NCBI RefSeq assembly: GCF_002005425.1
Contig: NZ_CP019704.1
Location: 1,168,501 to 1,232,500, forward strand
From: Polaribacter sp. BM10
Lineage (GTDB): Bacteria > Bacteroidota > Bacteroidia > Flavobacteriales > Flavobacteriaceae
Direction: 5' to 3'
DNA: 64,000 nt
Part shown: positions 18,487-28,889 of the stretch, piece by piece
Position numbering within the stretch: position 1 is the stretch's first letter
Layout: every line of letters begins with the position of its first letter
Notes under the pieces: generated by a model
Database searches by the model: none
The model's input: the letters and a program-made list of their open reading frames with translations, nothing else
What the model was told of the DNA's origin: nothing
Translations under genes and position numbers: made by a program

Positions 18487-21400
18487 ATGACCCCTAAATC
18501 TAAAAGTAATTGGCTATCTATGCCATTTATATTATTGCTATTTATTTCATTATATGGTAATGCACAGACTTGTACAAATTATACAGAAAACCCAGGAACA
18601 TCTATTTCTAACGTTGGAAATATTGTTTACACCACTACTATAAATGTTTCTGATAATTTTTCTATTTCGGATATTAATGTCACTTTAGACATTAATCACA
18701 CTTGGAATTCAGATTTGAATATCTTTTTAATATCACCAGCAAACACAAGAGTAGAATTAAGTACTGGAAATGGTGGAAATGGCAATAATTACTCGAATGT
18801 AACTTTCGATGATACATCTGCTAACACATTACCAACTGGTAATTCAGAAATTTCAGGCACTTATGCTCCAGAAGGCCTTTTATCCGATTTTAATGGGGAA
18901 AACGCAAATGGAGATTGGGTTTTAGAAGTTACAGATACAGCTGATGGAGATGGAGGAACAATAAACTACATAACTTTAAATATATGTGATTCAAATTACT
19001 CTGAAAACTTTGAAAGTGGTAATACTTGGTCTACAAATGGAACTAACGCAAATACAGGAACTTTTGTAAATATAAATCCAGAAGGTACAGCATATCAATT
19101 AGAAGATGATCATACACCTTCAGGAACAAATGCACTAATTACAGGCTCAAACCCTGGTAATTCTTTAGGTGTAGACGATGTAGATGGTGGTACCGTTTTC
19201 GCAACCTCACCTACTTACAATGTACCAGTAGATTCAGAACTATCAATATGGTACTTTTTTGGTCAAAGAGATGCAAATGATGACACTGGAGATTTTTTTA
19301 GATTAGAAATTTCTTATAATAACGGAACTAATTTTTCTGATTTAGTATTTATTGGCGATGTAAATACAGTACCTGTTTGGACAGAAGCAACTGCAACTAT
19401 TCCCGCTGGATCAAACGTTATAATTAGAGTAAGTGCCGCAGATGGACCATCTGATGGAGATTTAATAGAAGCAGGTATAGACGACTTAACAATTACCGAA
19501 AGTACTTCAGTTACACCAAGAATACCTATTACAATTACAGCAGATGCCAGTTCTAAAGAATTTGGTGATGCAGATCCTGCATTTACTTATCAAATAACTT
19601 CAGGAACCTTAGAAAGTGGTGATACCTTAGTTGGTTCTTTAGATAGAGATGCTGGTGAGGCTGTTGGTAATTACAATATCAATCAGGGAAGTGTCTTAAA
19701 TGTTAATAATCCTAAATATGATATTACATTTATTTCTGCTATATTTTCTATTGGTTCAAAGGATACAGATGGAGATGGTTATGCAGATGACATCGATGTA
19801 GATTTAGATAACGATGGGATATTAAATGTAGATGAAAGCTGTATAATTGCTGGTGCTGCAGAACCAGAATCTGATAGAATAAAATACTCAGACGAAGGTT
19901 ATGACATCTATGTTATTGGTGGTAATGCAAACAATGGTAACGGATATAAAGAATCTGGTTTTGAAAAAGGAGCCTATGCAAAAGGTTTAAACCTAACCGT
20001 TTTAAATAATGCAAATGACTTTGTATTCTCTGTTGTAGGTGGTCAAGATAATGCAGCTTCTAGTGCTGCTACATTTGCAAATGGGTCTTTATCATATACT
20101 ACAAACGCAAATACAACAGGTCGTAGAAATGAATTTAGAGAAACTACCGGACCTTCATTTATATCAGGAACTTCTGGAGATGCACTTTATATTAAACCTT
20201 CAATTAATTTAACTGTTGGTGAAGTATATTCAATAGATATCGACTTTAATACAGCTGTACATGCATTTAGTTTCGATTTAGTAGATATTTTAGATACAAC
20301 ACAAGATCCAGTAGATCTTTTAGTTCGATATGAAGTTTTTGCTGACTCAAAACTAATCGCTTATTTCGAGAGTGGTTTTATTGGTGATGATGCAATTGCA
20401 ACTGTTAATATTTTTGACGGAAATAATATTAGTAGAGGAACCATGGTTGTTGGTCAAAATATAGAATCTACCATTGGTTTTATATCATCTACAAAAGTTA
20501 GCGAAGTTTCTATTGTACATAAAGTTTTAAACGGAACTGTTTCTGGGTCTTTTGTTGATTTACATGGTATGGATAACTTTGTTTATAGTACAGAGGATAT
20601 TAGCTGTCTATCTGATGGTTTAGATGTTGATGGAGATGGCATACCAAATGAAAGAGATATAGATTCTGATAACGATGGAATACCAGACAACATCGAAGCT
20701 CAAACTACTTTAGACTATATAGCACCTAATTATGTTTATACTGTTAATGGTTTAGATACAGCTTACGGAACAGGATTAATACCTGTAAATACAGACGGAA
20801 TTGACAATGCCGACTTTACAGATTTAGATTCTGATAACGACTCACTTTTTGATACATTTGAAGTTGGTTATACTATCGATACAGATAATAACGGAGTTAC
20901 AAATGGCACTGTTGGAGAAAACGGATTGGATAACTCTTTGTATCCTGCAGATGACTATTTAGATGTAAATGCAAGTATTGATGATCCAAATACACTACCA
21001 GATATTGATAACGATGCAACTACTATTGGAGATGTAGATTATAGAGATACACATCTTTCGGGTACCCCTATGATTACTCAATTTTATTTAGAAGGTACTA
21101 GTAGAGTTATAGAAATCACAAACATACATCCTACAAATAGTATTTTAGCAAACACTATCGAATTGTCTTTATTTGAAAACAAAACAGGCCCACAAACTTC
21201 TGTTGTACCTAATAGTCTATTTACAGTTCCAACAGCACTTGCCCCAGGAGAGTCAATTATAATTAACAATACAGCTTCAAGTTACACCGGTATTACTAAT
21301 GATGGAATTACTTCTATCATTGGTGAGAACGATATTTTAGTTTTATCTCATCCAAAAAGTATAGCTACAGGTTTAAATGATTGGAAAAACAGGTACGAAA

Positions 21401-23766
21401 GCGCAATTAATCTTGAAAATGATAAAATCTATGTAAGAAGTGATGAAGTTCTATCTACAAATAAAGATTTTACAAATACAGAATGGGTTGTTTATGTAAA
21501 TGAAGATTTAGATCCTTATAGAGAAAAAGGTTTAGGTGGTCCAGAAAGACATCCTCATGATCCTTTAATATCTGAAATTGCGTCTGCAAATACAGAATCT
21601 AACTTAAGATTAGGTGTACACAGAGTCAATCCTACAATTTTAACAGGTGGTACTTGGTCTAACGGTTATCCTGATAGAACTAGAAGAGTTGTTATAAATC
21701 AAGATTATACTCATACAGGAATTTTAAAAGCAAGACAATTAACCGTTAATTCTGGTAATAAATTGTCTATTGATAATAACCTATTAGTTGTATCTGAAGA
21801 TATAACATTAGGTAATGCAAATAGTGAAATTAGATTGATTGGAAATTCTCAATTAATACAAACTCATGAAACTACCTCTAAAGTAAATGGTGCCGGAAAA
21901 TTATTAATCGATCAAAACTCGCCTACGCCAAGTAAATTTAGATACAATTATATGAGTTCTCCGGTTGGAGGAACATCTTTTACCATTGCTGATGTTTTAA
22001 AAGACGGAACATCTGCCACTTCTGCTACATCTAATATTGTAGATATAAACTTTGTAAGTGGTTATGATGGTGAAGTTTCTAGTCCTATTAAAATTTCAGA
22101 ATATTGGATTTATACTTATGCGAGTGCAGATGGGAAAAGGTCTAGTTGGAGTCAGAAAAAAAGTACAGGATCTATACCTGTTACAGATGGATTTACTTTA
22201 AAAGGACCTGGTACACAACAAAATTATACATTTACCGGTACACCAAACGATGGTAATTTAAATACTTCTGTTGGCGGAAATCAATCTTATTTAGTTGGTA
22301 ACCCTTATCCTTCTGCAATAAGTTCATCAAAATTTTTAGAAGATAACGAAGATTCAACAACAAGTACCTTGTATTTTTGGCAACACGCTGGTGAAGAAGA
22401 TGCATCAACTACACAAGCCGGCCATTCTTTTAATGGTTATATTGGTGGTTATGCAACAAAGAATTTGGCGATGGGACTAGCTGCAAATGCACCTTCAATT
22501 TCAGGTCCTTTTGATTTTAATATGGAGGCTATTGATGCTACAACTACAGGAACTGCAACAAACGATGGAGGAAATAATGTAGTTTTATTAAATGCTTTAA
22601 ATGAATATGTAGAATTTAATAGGTTATCAAGAGCTGTTGATGGTTTAACAATTAATTATAAATCTAATACACCTGCTTTAATAAGAGTTAAGATTAACGA
22701 AACAAACACTGCAGAATACACATTACCTGCTTCTACTGTTTATACCGATTTTACAATTACAGATTGTATTCAGGTGAATAGCGATTTTACAATAGAATCT
22801 TTAGGGGTTTTTGATTTATTTATTGATAGTATTAATTTAAAAGACGATGACGGAGAAATTACTTGCCAACCAACCGCTGGTTTAAATGCTAATTCTGCAT
22901 ATAGCGAACCTTTAGAATATATTGCTGTAGGACAAGGTTTCTTTGTAAGTGGAGACCAAGACGGAGGACCAATTGTGTTTAACAACAGCCAAAGAGAAAA
23001 TATTGTTGAAGGAGCGCAGTCTACATTTTTTAAATCTAACATTAAACATAAAAAGAAAGTAACTGCTACTAGAAAGCAATTACCTATCCTAAAATTAGGA
23101 ATGAATTACACAGGACAAACTGGTACTGAATTGCACAGACAAATTGGTATATCTTTTAAATACAATAACTCTTTTAAATATGATAAAGGTTATGATAGTT
23201 TTACGTTTGATGTAAATAATACAGATTTCTATTGGAAATTCTCTGATAATAATGAGAAATATGCAATTACAGGAATTCAGAATATTACTGAAGATCTAGA
23301 AGTACCTTTAGAAATAATAATGGGTCAAGATGATGAAATTAGTCTTGAAATAGATGAAATCAACTTTGATAATTCTGACTTATACATTTTAGATAAATTA
23401 GAAAACAAAACATACAATTTAAAAGAAGGTAAAGTAAAGTTTAATTTACCTAAAGGAGAATATACTGATAGATTTTTCTTAGCTTTTAAAGAAAGTGTGG
23501 TACTTAGTACAGAAGACAATATTCTGACAAATGACTTTAATATATTTTATAACAAAACAGATAAAAACATTAATATCGAATTGTTAAACGGCTTAGAAAT
23601 GAGTAAAGTTAATTTATACTCTATACTAGGTCAAGAAATAAATACTTGGAGTTTAAACAACGAAAACAAGAAAACCTTAGATGTAAAAAATCTGTCTAAA
23701 GCAATTTACATTATAAAGATTAAAACGAATAGAGGTGATGTTTCCAAAAAAATACTAATCAACTAG
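18487..23766 (+). CDS. Giant modular secreted protein with P-domain, MBG-like domain, TSP3 repeats and T9SS-type C-terminus
   Basis: A 1759-residue exported protein. A Sec signal peptide (about 1-27, ending NAQ) leads to a proprotein convertase P-domain (about 35-160, with [15 protein letters not shown] and [17 protein letters not shown]). Next come a lectin/MAM-like beta domain (about 165-340) and an MBG-like domain (about 348-424, [14 protein letters not shown]). Calcium-binding thrombospondin type 3 repeats lie near 427-450, 713-740 and 780-850, with [10 protein letters not shown] and [10 protein letters not shown] motifs. The last 80 residues ([17 protein letters not shown] to KKILIN) match a type A T9SS sorting domain that directs outer-membrane passage and cell-surface release or anchoring. 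No catalytic domain is recognised. An adhesin or matrix role is inferred. It is flanked by terminators, hence monocistronic. Confidence 0.9.
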   Translation: MTPKSKSNWLSMPFILLLFISLYGNAQTCTNYTENPGTSISNVGNIVYTTTINVSDNFSISDINVTLDINHTWNSDLNIFLISPANTRVELSTGNGGNGNNYSNVTFDDTSANTLPTGNSEISGTYAPEGLLSDFNGENANGDWVLEVTDTADGDGGTINYITLNICDSNYSENFESGNTWSTNGTNANTGTFVNINPEGTAYQLEDDHTPSGTNALITGSNPGNSLGVDDVDGGTVFATSPTYNVPVDSELSIWYFFGQRDANDDTGDFFRLEISYNNGTNFSDLVFIGDVNTVPVWTEATATIPAGSNVIIRVSAADGPSDGDLIEAGIDDLTITESTSVTPRIPITITADASSKEFGDADPAFTYQITSGTLESGDTLVGSLDRDAGEAVGNYNINQGSVLNVNNPKYDITFISAIFSIGSKDTDGDGYADDIDVDLDNDGILNVDESCIIAGAAEPESDRIKYSDEGYDIYVIGGNANNGNGYKESGFEKGAYAKGLNLTVLNNANDFVFSVVGGQDNAASSAATFANGSLSYTTNANTTGRRNEFRETTGPSFISGTSGDALYIKPSINLTVGEVYSIDIDFNTAVHAFSFDLVDILDTTQDPVDLLVRYEVFADSKLIAYFESGFIGDDAIATVNIFDGNNISRGTMVVGQNIESTIGFISSTKVSEVSIVHKVLNGTVSGSFVDLHGMDNFVYSTEDISCLSDGLDVDGDGIPNERDIDSDNDGIPDNIEAQTTLDYIAPNYVYTVNGLDTAYGTGLIPVNTDGIDNADFTDLDSDNDSLFDTFEVGYTIDTDNNGVTNGTVGENGLDNSLYPADDYLDVNASIDDPNTLPDIDNDATTIGDVDYRDTHLSGTPMITQFYLEGTSRVIEITNIHPTNSILANTIELSLFENKTGPQTSVVPNSLFTVPTALAPGESIIINNTASSYTGITNDGITSIIGENDILVLSHPKSIATGLNDWKNRYESAINLENDKIYVRSDEVLSTNKDFTNTEWVVYVNEDLDPYREKGLGGPERHPHDPLISEIASANTESNLRLGVHRVNPTILTGGTWSNGYPDRTRRVVINQDYTHTGILKARQLTVNSGNKLSIDNNLLVVSEDITLGNANSEIRLIGNSQLIQTHETTSKVNGAGKLLIDQNSPTPSKFRYNYMSSPVGGTSFTIADVLKDGTSATSATSNIVDINFVSGYDGEVSSPIKISEYWIYTYASADGKRSSWSQKKSTGSIPVTDGFTLKGPGTQQNYTFTGTPNDGNLNTSVGGNQSYLVGNPYPSAISSSKFLEDNEDSTTSTLYFWQHAGEEDASTTQAGHSFNGYIGGYATKNLAMGLAANAPSISGPFDFNMEAIDATTTGTATNDGGNNVVLLNALNEYVEFNRLSRAVDGLTINYKSNTPALIRVKINETNTAEYTLPASTVYTDFTITDCIQVNSDFTIESLGVFDLFIDSINLKDDDGEITCQPTAGLNANSAYSEPLEYIAVGQGFFVSGDQDGGPIVFNNSQRENIVEGAQSTFFKSNIKHKKKVTATRKQLPILKLGMNYTGQTGTELHRQIGISFKYNNSFKYDKGYDSFTFDVNNTDFYWKFSDNNEKYAITGIQNITEDLEVPLEIIMGQDDEISLEIDEINFDNSDLYILDKLENKTYNLKEGKVKFNLPKGEYTDRFFLAFKESVVLSTEDNILTNDFNIFYNKTDKNINIELLNGLEMSKVNLYSILGQEINTWSLNNENKKTLDVKNLSKAIYIIKIKTNRGDVSKKILIN

Positions 23767-23780
23767 TGTTTTTTTATTAA

Positions 23781-23812
23781 AAAGAGAATCTTAAAGATTC
23801 TCTTTTTTTTTT
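23781..23812. terminator. Terminator between the large secreted protein and the cysteine desulfurase genes
   Basis: AAAGAGAATCTT and AAGATTCTCTTT form a 12-bp hairpin with a one-base loop followed by a T-run. It serves the plus-strand gene; the upstream A residues allow some function on the minus strand. Confidence 0.85.
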
Positions 23813-24947
23813 ACTTTATAAAGTTTTTAATTTTAGTAATTGCAAAATCTAATTCTTCAATTGTATTATTTCTAGAGAATGAAAATCGGACAGAAGTTTT
23901 ATCTTCTTCACCATCAAATAAAATTTCAGAAAGTACGTGCGAACCTTTATTACTTCCACTCTGGCAAGCACTTCCACCAGAAACAGCAATTCCTAATAAG
24001 TCTAAACTAAATAAAAGCATATCATTTTTAACAGGAAAACGAACACTTAAAATAGTAGCACTACTACTATCTAAATTACTTGAATTACCATTAAACTTTA
24101 TTTCTTTAGATATTTTTTTTAATTCAGAAATAAAATAAACCTTTAGAGTTTCGATGTAATTTTTATTATTTTCAATTGTTGCGTACGAAATATTTAATGC
24201 TTTTTCCATTCCCAAAATAGCATGTACATTTTCTGTACTAGATCTAGCTCCTTTTTCTTGTTCTCCGCCATGAAGCATTGGCGTTATACCAAATCCTTTT
24301 CTAAAAAAAGCAAAACCTACACCTTTTGGTCCATGAAATTTATGAGCACTTCCTACAAGAAAATCAATATTAATATCAGATAAATCAAGTTTATAATTAC
24401 CAATCGCTTGCACAGTATCCGAATGAAAAAGTGAATTATGACTTTTACATAAATCAGCAACCTTTTTTATGGGTAATACGTTTCCTATTTCATTGTTAAT
24501 CATCATTAAACTAACTAATGTTTTTTCTTCTGATGATTTTAAAAGCGTTTCTAAATGCTCTAAATCGATATCTCCATTATCTTTAACAAGAACAAACTCT
24601 AATGTAATATCATATTTTTTACTTAGAAATTTACATGTATTTAAGACAGCGTGATGCTCTATTTTAGACGTTATAATTCTAGTAACATCTAGATTTAAAA
24701 CAGCATTATTTAATATTAAATTATCTGCTTCTGTACCACTTGACGTAAAAATTATTTCTGCAGCAGACACATGAAATTGTTTCGCAATATTTTTTCTAGC
24801 AGTTTCTACACTCGATTTTGCTTTTCTACCAAATTGATGAATTGAAGACGGATTACCAAAATTTGTTGCCATAGAATTTTGCATAACTTCTATAACTTCT
24901 GGATGCATTTGCGTGGTAGCTGCATTGTCTAAATAAATAGTATTCAT
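23811..24947 (-). CDS. Cysteine desulfurase (NifS/IscS-like)
   Basis: PLP enzyme that takes sulfur from cysteine for Fe-S clusters, tRNA thiolation or cofactors. The N-terminal YLDNAATTQMHPEV (about 5-18), NPSSIHQFGRKAKS, and the EAD-containing SSGTEADNLIL region are diagnostic. The PLP lysine lies in SAHKFHGPKGVGF (about 201-213) and the persulfide cysteine in SGGSACQSGSNKGSHVL (about 320-336), whose spacing is closer to class I NifS/IscS than to SufS. The 378-residue length is standard. There is no Fe-S scaffold gene beside it. The gene for the Smr-domain protein lies 14 bp upstream and may share its transcript. A second, more divergent class V enzyme is encoded near 56 kb. Confidence 0.93.
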   Translation of the reverse strand: MNTIYLDNAATTQMHPEVIEVMQNSMATNFGNPSSIHQFGRKAKSSVETARKNIAKQFHVSAAEIIFTSSGTEADNLILNNAVLNLDVTRIITSKIEHHAVLNTCKFLSKKYDITLEFVLVKDNGDIDLEHLETLLKSSEEKTLVSLMMINNEIGNVLPIKKVADLCKSHNSLFHSDTVQAIGNYKLDLSDINIDFLVGSAHKFHGPKGVGFAFFRKGFGITPMLHGGEQEKGARSSTENVHAILGMEKALNISYATIENNKNYIETLKVYFISELKKISKEIKFNGNSSNLDSSSATILSVRFPVKNDMLLFSLDLLGIAVSGGSACQSGSNKGSHVLSEILFDGEEDKTSVRFSFSRNNTIEELDFAITKIKNFIK

Positions 24948-24961
24948 ACTAATTTTTTTTA

Positions 24962-25516
24962 TTAGATTGAGTTTTGAAAAATATAAACCTCTGTGGCACC
25001 TAAACCATATTGTTTATATGAAGCATCGTAATATTTAACTGGGTATTTACTTAAAAGTGAATGCAGTTCAGATTTTAAAACCCCTTCACCTACTCCGTGT
25101 ATAAAAACAATTTTAGAAATTCTTTTATGAATTGCAAATTCTAATTTTCTTTTTGCAGTATCTAACTGCAAATTTAACATATCGTAGTTATCTAAACCTT
25201 TTACAGACTTAGTTAGCTTATTAATATGCAAATCTATTTCCATTAAAAATTCTTGCTTTTGTTTCTTAAAAAAACTGTTTTTCTTCTTAACCTCTGTAGT
25301 TTTTTCTTTTAAAAAGTTATTATTTATATCAGAAAATTTAGACAACTCATGTTGCTCTACTTCAATCTTTACCAATTCTTTTTCATCAAATTTAAAAAGC
25401 ATGCCATCTAAAGTTTCTATAGAAATTAAGTTGTTATTAATTGCAACCACTTTTCCTTTTAAAACATCGTCTAAAACTGCAACAGTATTACCAATTTCTA
25501 AACCCTTTCTTAACAT
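24962..25516 (-). CDS. DUF2027-Smr domain protein
   Basis: A 184-residue protein with a small N-terminal beta-barrel-like part (GNTVAVLDDVLKGKVVAIN, about 9-27), a charged middle and a C-terminal Smr domain like the endonuclease-related end of MutS2. The Smr part shows EIDLHINKL (the DLH motif), then IVFIHGVGEGVLKSEL (the HGxG motif) and YGLGATEVYI. Such domains nick or bind nucleic acid; the physiological substrate in this lineage is unknown. I start at the ATG before LRKGLEIGN. A start 18 codons further up would abut the divergent neighbour and leave no space for promoters. It is upstream of and probably co-transcribed with the cysteine desulfurase. Confidence 0.85.
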   Translation of the reverse strand: MLRKGLEIGNTVAVLDDVLKGKVVAINNNLISIETLDGMLFKFDEKELVKIEVEQHELSKFSDINNNFLKEKTTEVKKKNSFFKKQKQEFLMEIDLHINKLTKSVKGLDNYDMLNLQLDTAKRKLEFAIHKRISKIVFIHGVGEGVLKSELHSLLSKYPVKYYDASYKQYGLGATEVYIFQNSI

Positions 25517-25570
25517 TATTTTAATTAATTTAAAGATATAAGCTACTAACTTTACTACAAAAATAAGCAT

Positions 25571-26203
25571 ATGTCTAAAACTTTTGCCGTTTCTACAGAA
25601 AACTTCTTTAAACTCTCTTCAAAAAAAATTATACTTCAAGATGAGAGAAAAGAAATACTTACTAAGATTTCTGAAAAAATTGCAAAGTTTTATATTGATA
25701 ATGGCGCAGCAAACATAAATTTTATTTGCACACATAATTCTAGAAGAAGTCAAATAGCACAAATTTGGTCTTATTTTGCTGCTAATTACTTTACATTAAA
25801 TATCAATGCTTTTTCTGGTGGAACAGAAGTTACATCTTTTAACAGAAACTCTGTAAAAACGTTACAATCTGCTGGTTTCGATTTTAATGTAAAAGATTTC
25901 TCTCATCAAAATCCGAAATATTTAATCTCTTTTCTAGGTTGTAAAAAATCAATATTAGGGTTTTCTAAACGTTACGATCACGAAATTAATAAAGAACCCT
26001 ATTTTGTGATAACAACTTGTAATGATGCTGATAAAAATTGTCCGTTTATACCAACTGCAGTAGAAAAGTTTCATTTACCTTTTGTAGATCCAAAATTTTC
26101 TGACGGAACTTCTGAGCAAATAAAAACATATTTAGAAACTAATGAAGAAATTGCTGCAGAAGTATATTATTTATTTAATGCTATTAAAAATTTTAGTCTT
26201 TAA
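25571..26203 (+). CDS. Arsenate reductase-like low-molecular-weight phosphatase
   Basis: A 210-residue cytoplasmic protein of the low-molecular-weight protein tyrosine phosphatase/arsenate reductase fold. The phosphate-binding loop is ICTHNSRRSQIAQIW (Cys near residue 50, C-x5-R-S satisfied), and the aspartate lies in LPFVDPKFSDG (about 174-184). About 47 extra residues precede the loop, longer than classic ArsC. CTHNSRRS replaces the common CTGNSCRS, so the second thiol of the loop is absent. Other cysteines (GCKKS, TTCNDADKNC) could serve redox chemistry. There are no ars genes nearby, so arsenate reduction is uncertain. Its stop interlocks in a TTAA with the converging PPK2 gene. Confidence 0.75.
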   Translation: MSKTFAVSTENFFKLSSKKIILQDERKEILTKISEKIAKFYIDNGAANINFICTHNSRRSQIAQIWSYFAANYFTLNINAFSGGTEVTSFNRNSVKTLQSAGFDFNVKDFSHQNPKYLISFLGCKKSILGFSKRYDHEINKEPYFVITTCNDADKNCPFIPTAVEKFHLPFVDPKFSDGTSEQIKTYLETNEEIAAEVYYLFNAIKNFSL

Positions 26204-26985
26204 ATTTCTAAATCTTTATCATAAGGAATACTATTAAGAACGTGATTTATAACATTAATTCTCGCTTCTGTTTTTCTATTTGCCCTAATAACTTTCCAAG
26301 GAGAAATTGCTGTATTGGTTCTTTGAAACATCGCCTTTTTATAAACGGTATATTGATCCCATAGTAATTGGGCTTTCTCGTCTAACTTGGTCATTTTCCA
26401 TTGTTTTAATGGATTGCTTTTAATGTCTGCAAATCGTTTAGCTTGTTCTTTTTTAGAAATAGACATATAAATTTTAACCAAATGAATTCCAGATTCTAAA
26501 ATCATTTTTTCAAAATCGTTTACCTGATTCATAAAAATCTCGTACTCTTCTGCTGTACAGAATCCGTTTACAGGTTCTACAACAGCCCTATTGTACCAAC
26601 TTCTATCAAAAAAAACAATTTCACCAGCTTTAGGTAATTGTTCTACATAACGCTGAAAATACCATTGTGTTTTTTCATCTTCTGTTGGTTTAGGTAAAGC
26701 CACAATTCGCATGTGTCTAGGGTTTATTCGTTCTGTTAATCTTCGAATAGCCCCTCCTTTTCCGGCAGCATCTCTTCCTTGAAAAACAATAATAATACGT
26801 TCGTTATTATTAATTGCCCACGTTTGTAAACGAATTAATTCTACCTGTAATTTTTTTAACTTTTTCTGATAATCTACATAACGTAAACTCTTCTCTGTAC
26901 TTAACGGATCTTTAGATAAAAGAGCTAGAAAACCTTTTTTAGTTGTTAACTTATTTAATTGCTTTTGTGTAAGTTTTTTATCCAT
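26200..26985 (-). CDS. Polyphosphate kinase 2 family protein, copy 1
   Basis: Transfers phosphate between polyphosphate and nucleotides. The P-loop kinase core shows Walker A IVFQGRDAAGKGGAIRRLTE (about 65-84) and Walker B EIVFFDRSWYNRAVVEPV (about 127-144), with WYFQRYVEQLP between. The lid region has KKEQAKRFADI and the typical PLKQWKMTKLDEKA. The 261-residue single-domain form fits short PPK2 enzymes of class I or III; nucleotide preference (AMP, ADP or both) cannot be fixed by eye. It starts four bases after the stop of a paralogous PPK2 gene, so both should be translated from one mRNA. Confidence 0.93.
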   Translation of the reverse strand: MDKKLTQKQLNKLTTKKGFLALLSKDPLSTEKSLRYVDYQKKLKKLQVELIRLQTWAINNNERIIIVFQGRDAAGKGGAIRRLTERINPRHMRIVALPKPTEDEKTQWYFQRYVEQLPKAGEIVFFDRSWYNRAVVEPVNGFCTAEEYEIFMNQVNDFEKMILESGIHLVKIYMSISKKEQAKRFADIKSNPLKQWKMTKLDEKAQLLWDQYTVYKKAMFQRTNTAISPWKVIRANRKTEARINVINHVLNSIPYDKDLEI

Positions 26986-26989
26986 AGTC

Positions 26990-27844
26990 TTAATCTATAT
27001 TGGTATTAGACCTGTAATAACGCATTACAACATTTGGGTCTGGAGTTAGAGATATTTTTGAAGTTTTTCCTTCATAGTCGAACTGAGAAATAACGTGTCT
27101 TATGGCTTCTAACCTTGCCACTTGCTTGTCGTTGGTTTTAATCATCATCCAAGGGCTATATGCTGTATGCGTTTTAGAAAACATTTCCGACTTATAATGC
27201 GTGTATTTATCCCACAAAGCTTGTCCTTGTTTATCTACCGGACTAAATTTCCATCTTTTTAAAGGATTTTCTTTACGTTCTTCAAACCTTTTAAGTTGTT
27301 CATCTTTAGTTATAGACAACCAAAATTTTATAATTATTACGCCATCTTCATACATCATATGTTCAAACTCTGGCACCTGAACCAAAAACTCTTTGTATTG
27401 TTTGTCTGTACAAAAACCCATTACAGGCTCTACAACAGCTCTGTTATACCAGCTTCTATCAAAAAAAACGATTTCACCAGGGTTGGGTAATTCTTTAATA
27501 TATCTTTGAAAATACCATTGTCCTTTTTCTATTTCTGTTGGTTTATTTAAAGCTACTAACCTACTCGATCTCGGATTTAAATGTTCCATAAATCGTCTAA
27601 TATTACCTCCTTTTCCTGCAGCATCTCTACCTTCAAAAATAATAGCAACACGTTTATTCTCCTTAGAAATCCAACGTTGTAATTTTACCAATTCTATTTG
27701 TAAAAGACGTAGTTCTTCTGTATAAACATGAGTTTTAAGTACTTTTTTGTATAAACTACTTTTTTCTTTAATAAGTTCTAAAAGGTCTTCGTTACTTTTT
27801 AGGTTTTCAAAGTCTTCTGAAGTAAAATTTTTGCTTGTACTCAT
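26990..27844 (-). CDS. Polyphosphate kinase 2 family protein, copy 2
   Basis: A 284-residue PPK2 paralogue preceding copy 1 in the same operon. It carries Walker A IIFEGRDAAGKGGNIRRFME (about 69-88), FFDRSWYNRAVVEPVMGFC and the lid TKDEQLKRFEERKENPLKRW. Compared with copy 1 it has a longer N-terminus (about 15 extra helical residues) and a C-terminal extension ending near RYYRSN. The two copies share the core motifs but differ in most flanking positions, so they are old paralogues likely to differ in substrate (for example AMP versus ADP) or direction. Expression under phosphate or energy stress is an inference from the family. Confidence 0.93.
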   Translation of the reverse strand: MSTSKNFTSEDFENLKSNEDLLELIKEKSSLYKKVLKTHVYTEELRLLQIELVKLQRWISKENKRVAIIFEGRDAAGKGGNIRRFMEHLNPRSSRLVALNKPTEIEKGQWYFQRYIKELPNPGEIVFFDRSWYNRAVVEPVMGFCTDKQYKEFLVQVPEFEHMMYEDGVIIIKFWLSITKDEQLKRFEERKENPLKRWKFSPVDKQGQALWDKYTHYKSEMFSKTHTAYSPWMMIKTNDKQVARLEAIRHVISQFDYEGKTSKISLTPDPNVVMRYYRSNTNID

Positions 27845-27923
27845 ATATAATTTTTCGAAGATTAAAAATATTACTTTTTTTTCTAAATAAAGTTAAATAA
27901 ATATGAATTTAAACAAGTTGTTC

Positions 27924-27931
27924 TATATTTG
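27924..27931 (+). promoter_or_regulatory. -7 box (TATATTTG) for the LpxR-like gene
   Basis: A perfect TAnnTTTG that ends only 6 bp before the ATG, implying a near-leaderless transcript. The TTG within it could be mistaken for a start codon three codons upstream. Confidence 0.5.
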
Positions 27932-27937
27932 TTTTCT

Positions 27938-28888
27938 ATGAAAAAGAAAGTACTTTTTTTATTCTTATTTTCCTCTATTATTTGCTTTTCTCAAGAGAAA
28001 TATTCTAAGGAAATTAGTTTTATTACAGATAACGATTTATATACATCTACTTATGATGATAGATATTATACCAACGGTATGTTTTTATCTTTTAAATATC
28101 TTTCTAAAAAAACCAATACTTCTTTAGATAAAAAAATTATTGAATGGCAAATTGGTCACGAAATGTATACACCTGCCAAAGCAAACACAAAAAACATCGA
28201 CGAGCATGATAGACCATTTGCTGGTTATTTATTTGGTGCATTTAGTATCAATAGAATTTATAAAAACAAACAAAACTTTAAAACTACCTTTCAATTAGGT
28301 ATTATTGGTCCTGATGCATATGCTATGGAAATGCAAAATTTTATTCATAACATGTATGGTTTTGAAGAGAGCCAAGGTTGGAAATATCAGATTAAAAGTG
28401 CACTAGGTTTAAATTTTAATACTGATTATAATAGGTTTATTAGTAAAGATGAAAGCAATCATCTAGATTTAACTTGGGTAAATTCTGCAAAATTAGGTAC
28501 AGTTTATACAAATATTTCTACAGGATTATATACTAGAATAGGTTTTAAACCCTTGCAAGATTTTGCAAATTCTATAGCTTTTAACACAAACTTAAATAAT
28601 AAAAACTCTTCTTTCTACAGAGAATCAGAAGCTTTTATTTTTATAAAACCAACGATAAGATATGCTTTTTATGACGCAACTCTAGAAGGTAGTTTTTTAA
28701 ATAACGGTAGCGAGATTACAAACGAACTTGTTCCTGTTGTTTTTAGAATTGAAGCTGGTTTTAAATTTACTGCGAACAGATTTAATTTTGGTTATACGTT
28801 TAATTATAATACAAATAAATCTAAAGGATTAAAATTTGATAATGGCCACAAATACGGTTCAATCAACATTAATTACCTTATTAAATAA
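27938..28888 (+). CDS. LpxR-type lipid A deacylase (DUF2219) outer-membrane protein
   Basis: A 316-residue outer-membrane barrel enzyme of the LpxR family, which removes the 3'-acyloxyacyl chain of lipid A and alters endotoxin properties. A Sec signal (KKKVLFLFLFSSIICFSQ, about 2-19) is cut before the mature part. ISFITDNDLYTSTYDDRYYT holds the conserved Asn-Asp near the mature N-terminus and the tyrosine-rich turn. HDRPFAGYLFGAF and IIGPDAYAMEMQNFIHNMYG carry the histidine region needed for catalysis, followed by QGWKYQI. Alternating beta strands continue to the end. I start at the ATG before KKKV, since the upstream TTG is part of the promoter box. Confidence 0.87.
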   Translation: MKKKVLFLFLFSSIICFSQEKYSKEISFITDNDLYTSTYDDRYYTNGMFLSFKYLSKKTNTSLDKKIIEWQIGHEMYTPAKANTKNIDEHDRPFAGYLFGAFSINRIYKNKQNFKTTFQLGIIGPDAYAMEMQNFIHNMYGFEESQGWKYQIKSALGLNFNTDYNRFISKDESNHLDLTWVNSAKLGTVYTNISTGLYTRIGFKPLQDFANSIAFNTNLNNKNSSFYRESEAFIFIKPTIRYAFYDATLEGSFLNNGSEITNELVPVVFRIEAGFKFTANRFNFGYTFNYNTNKSKGLKFDNGHKYGSININYLIK

Positions 28889-28889
28889 A

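Noticed and set aside
25517..25570. Smr protein extended 18 residues to the base next to the divergent gene
   Set aside because: It would leave no intergenic space for either divergent promoter, and the added residues are hydrophobic and do not fit the DUF2027 start.
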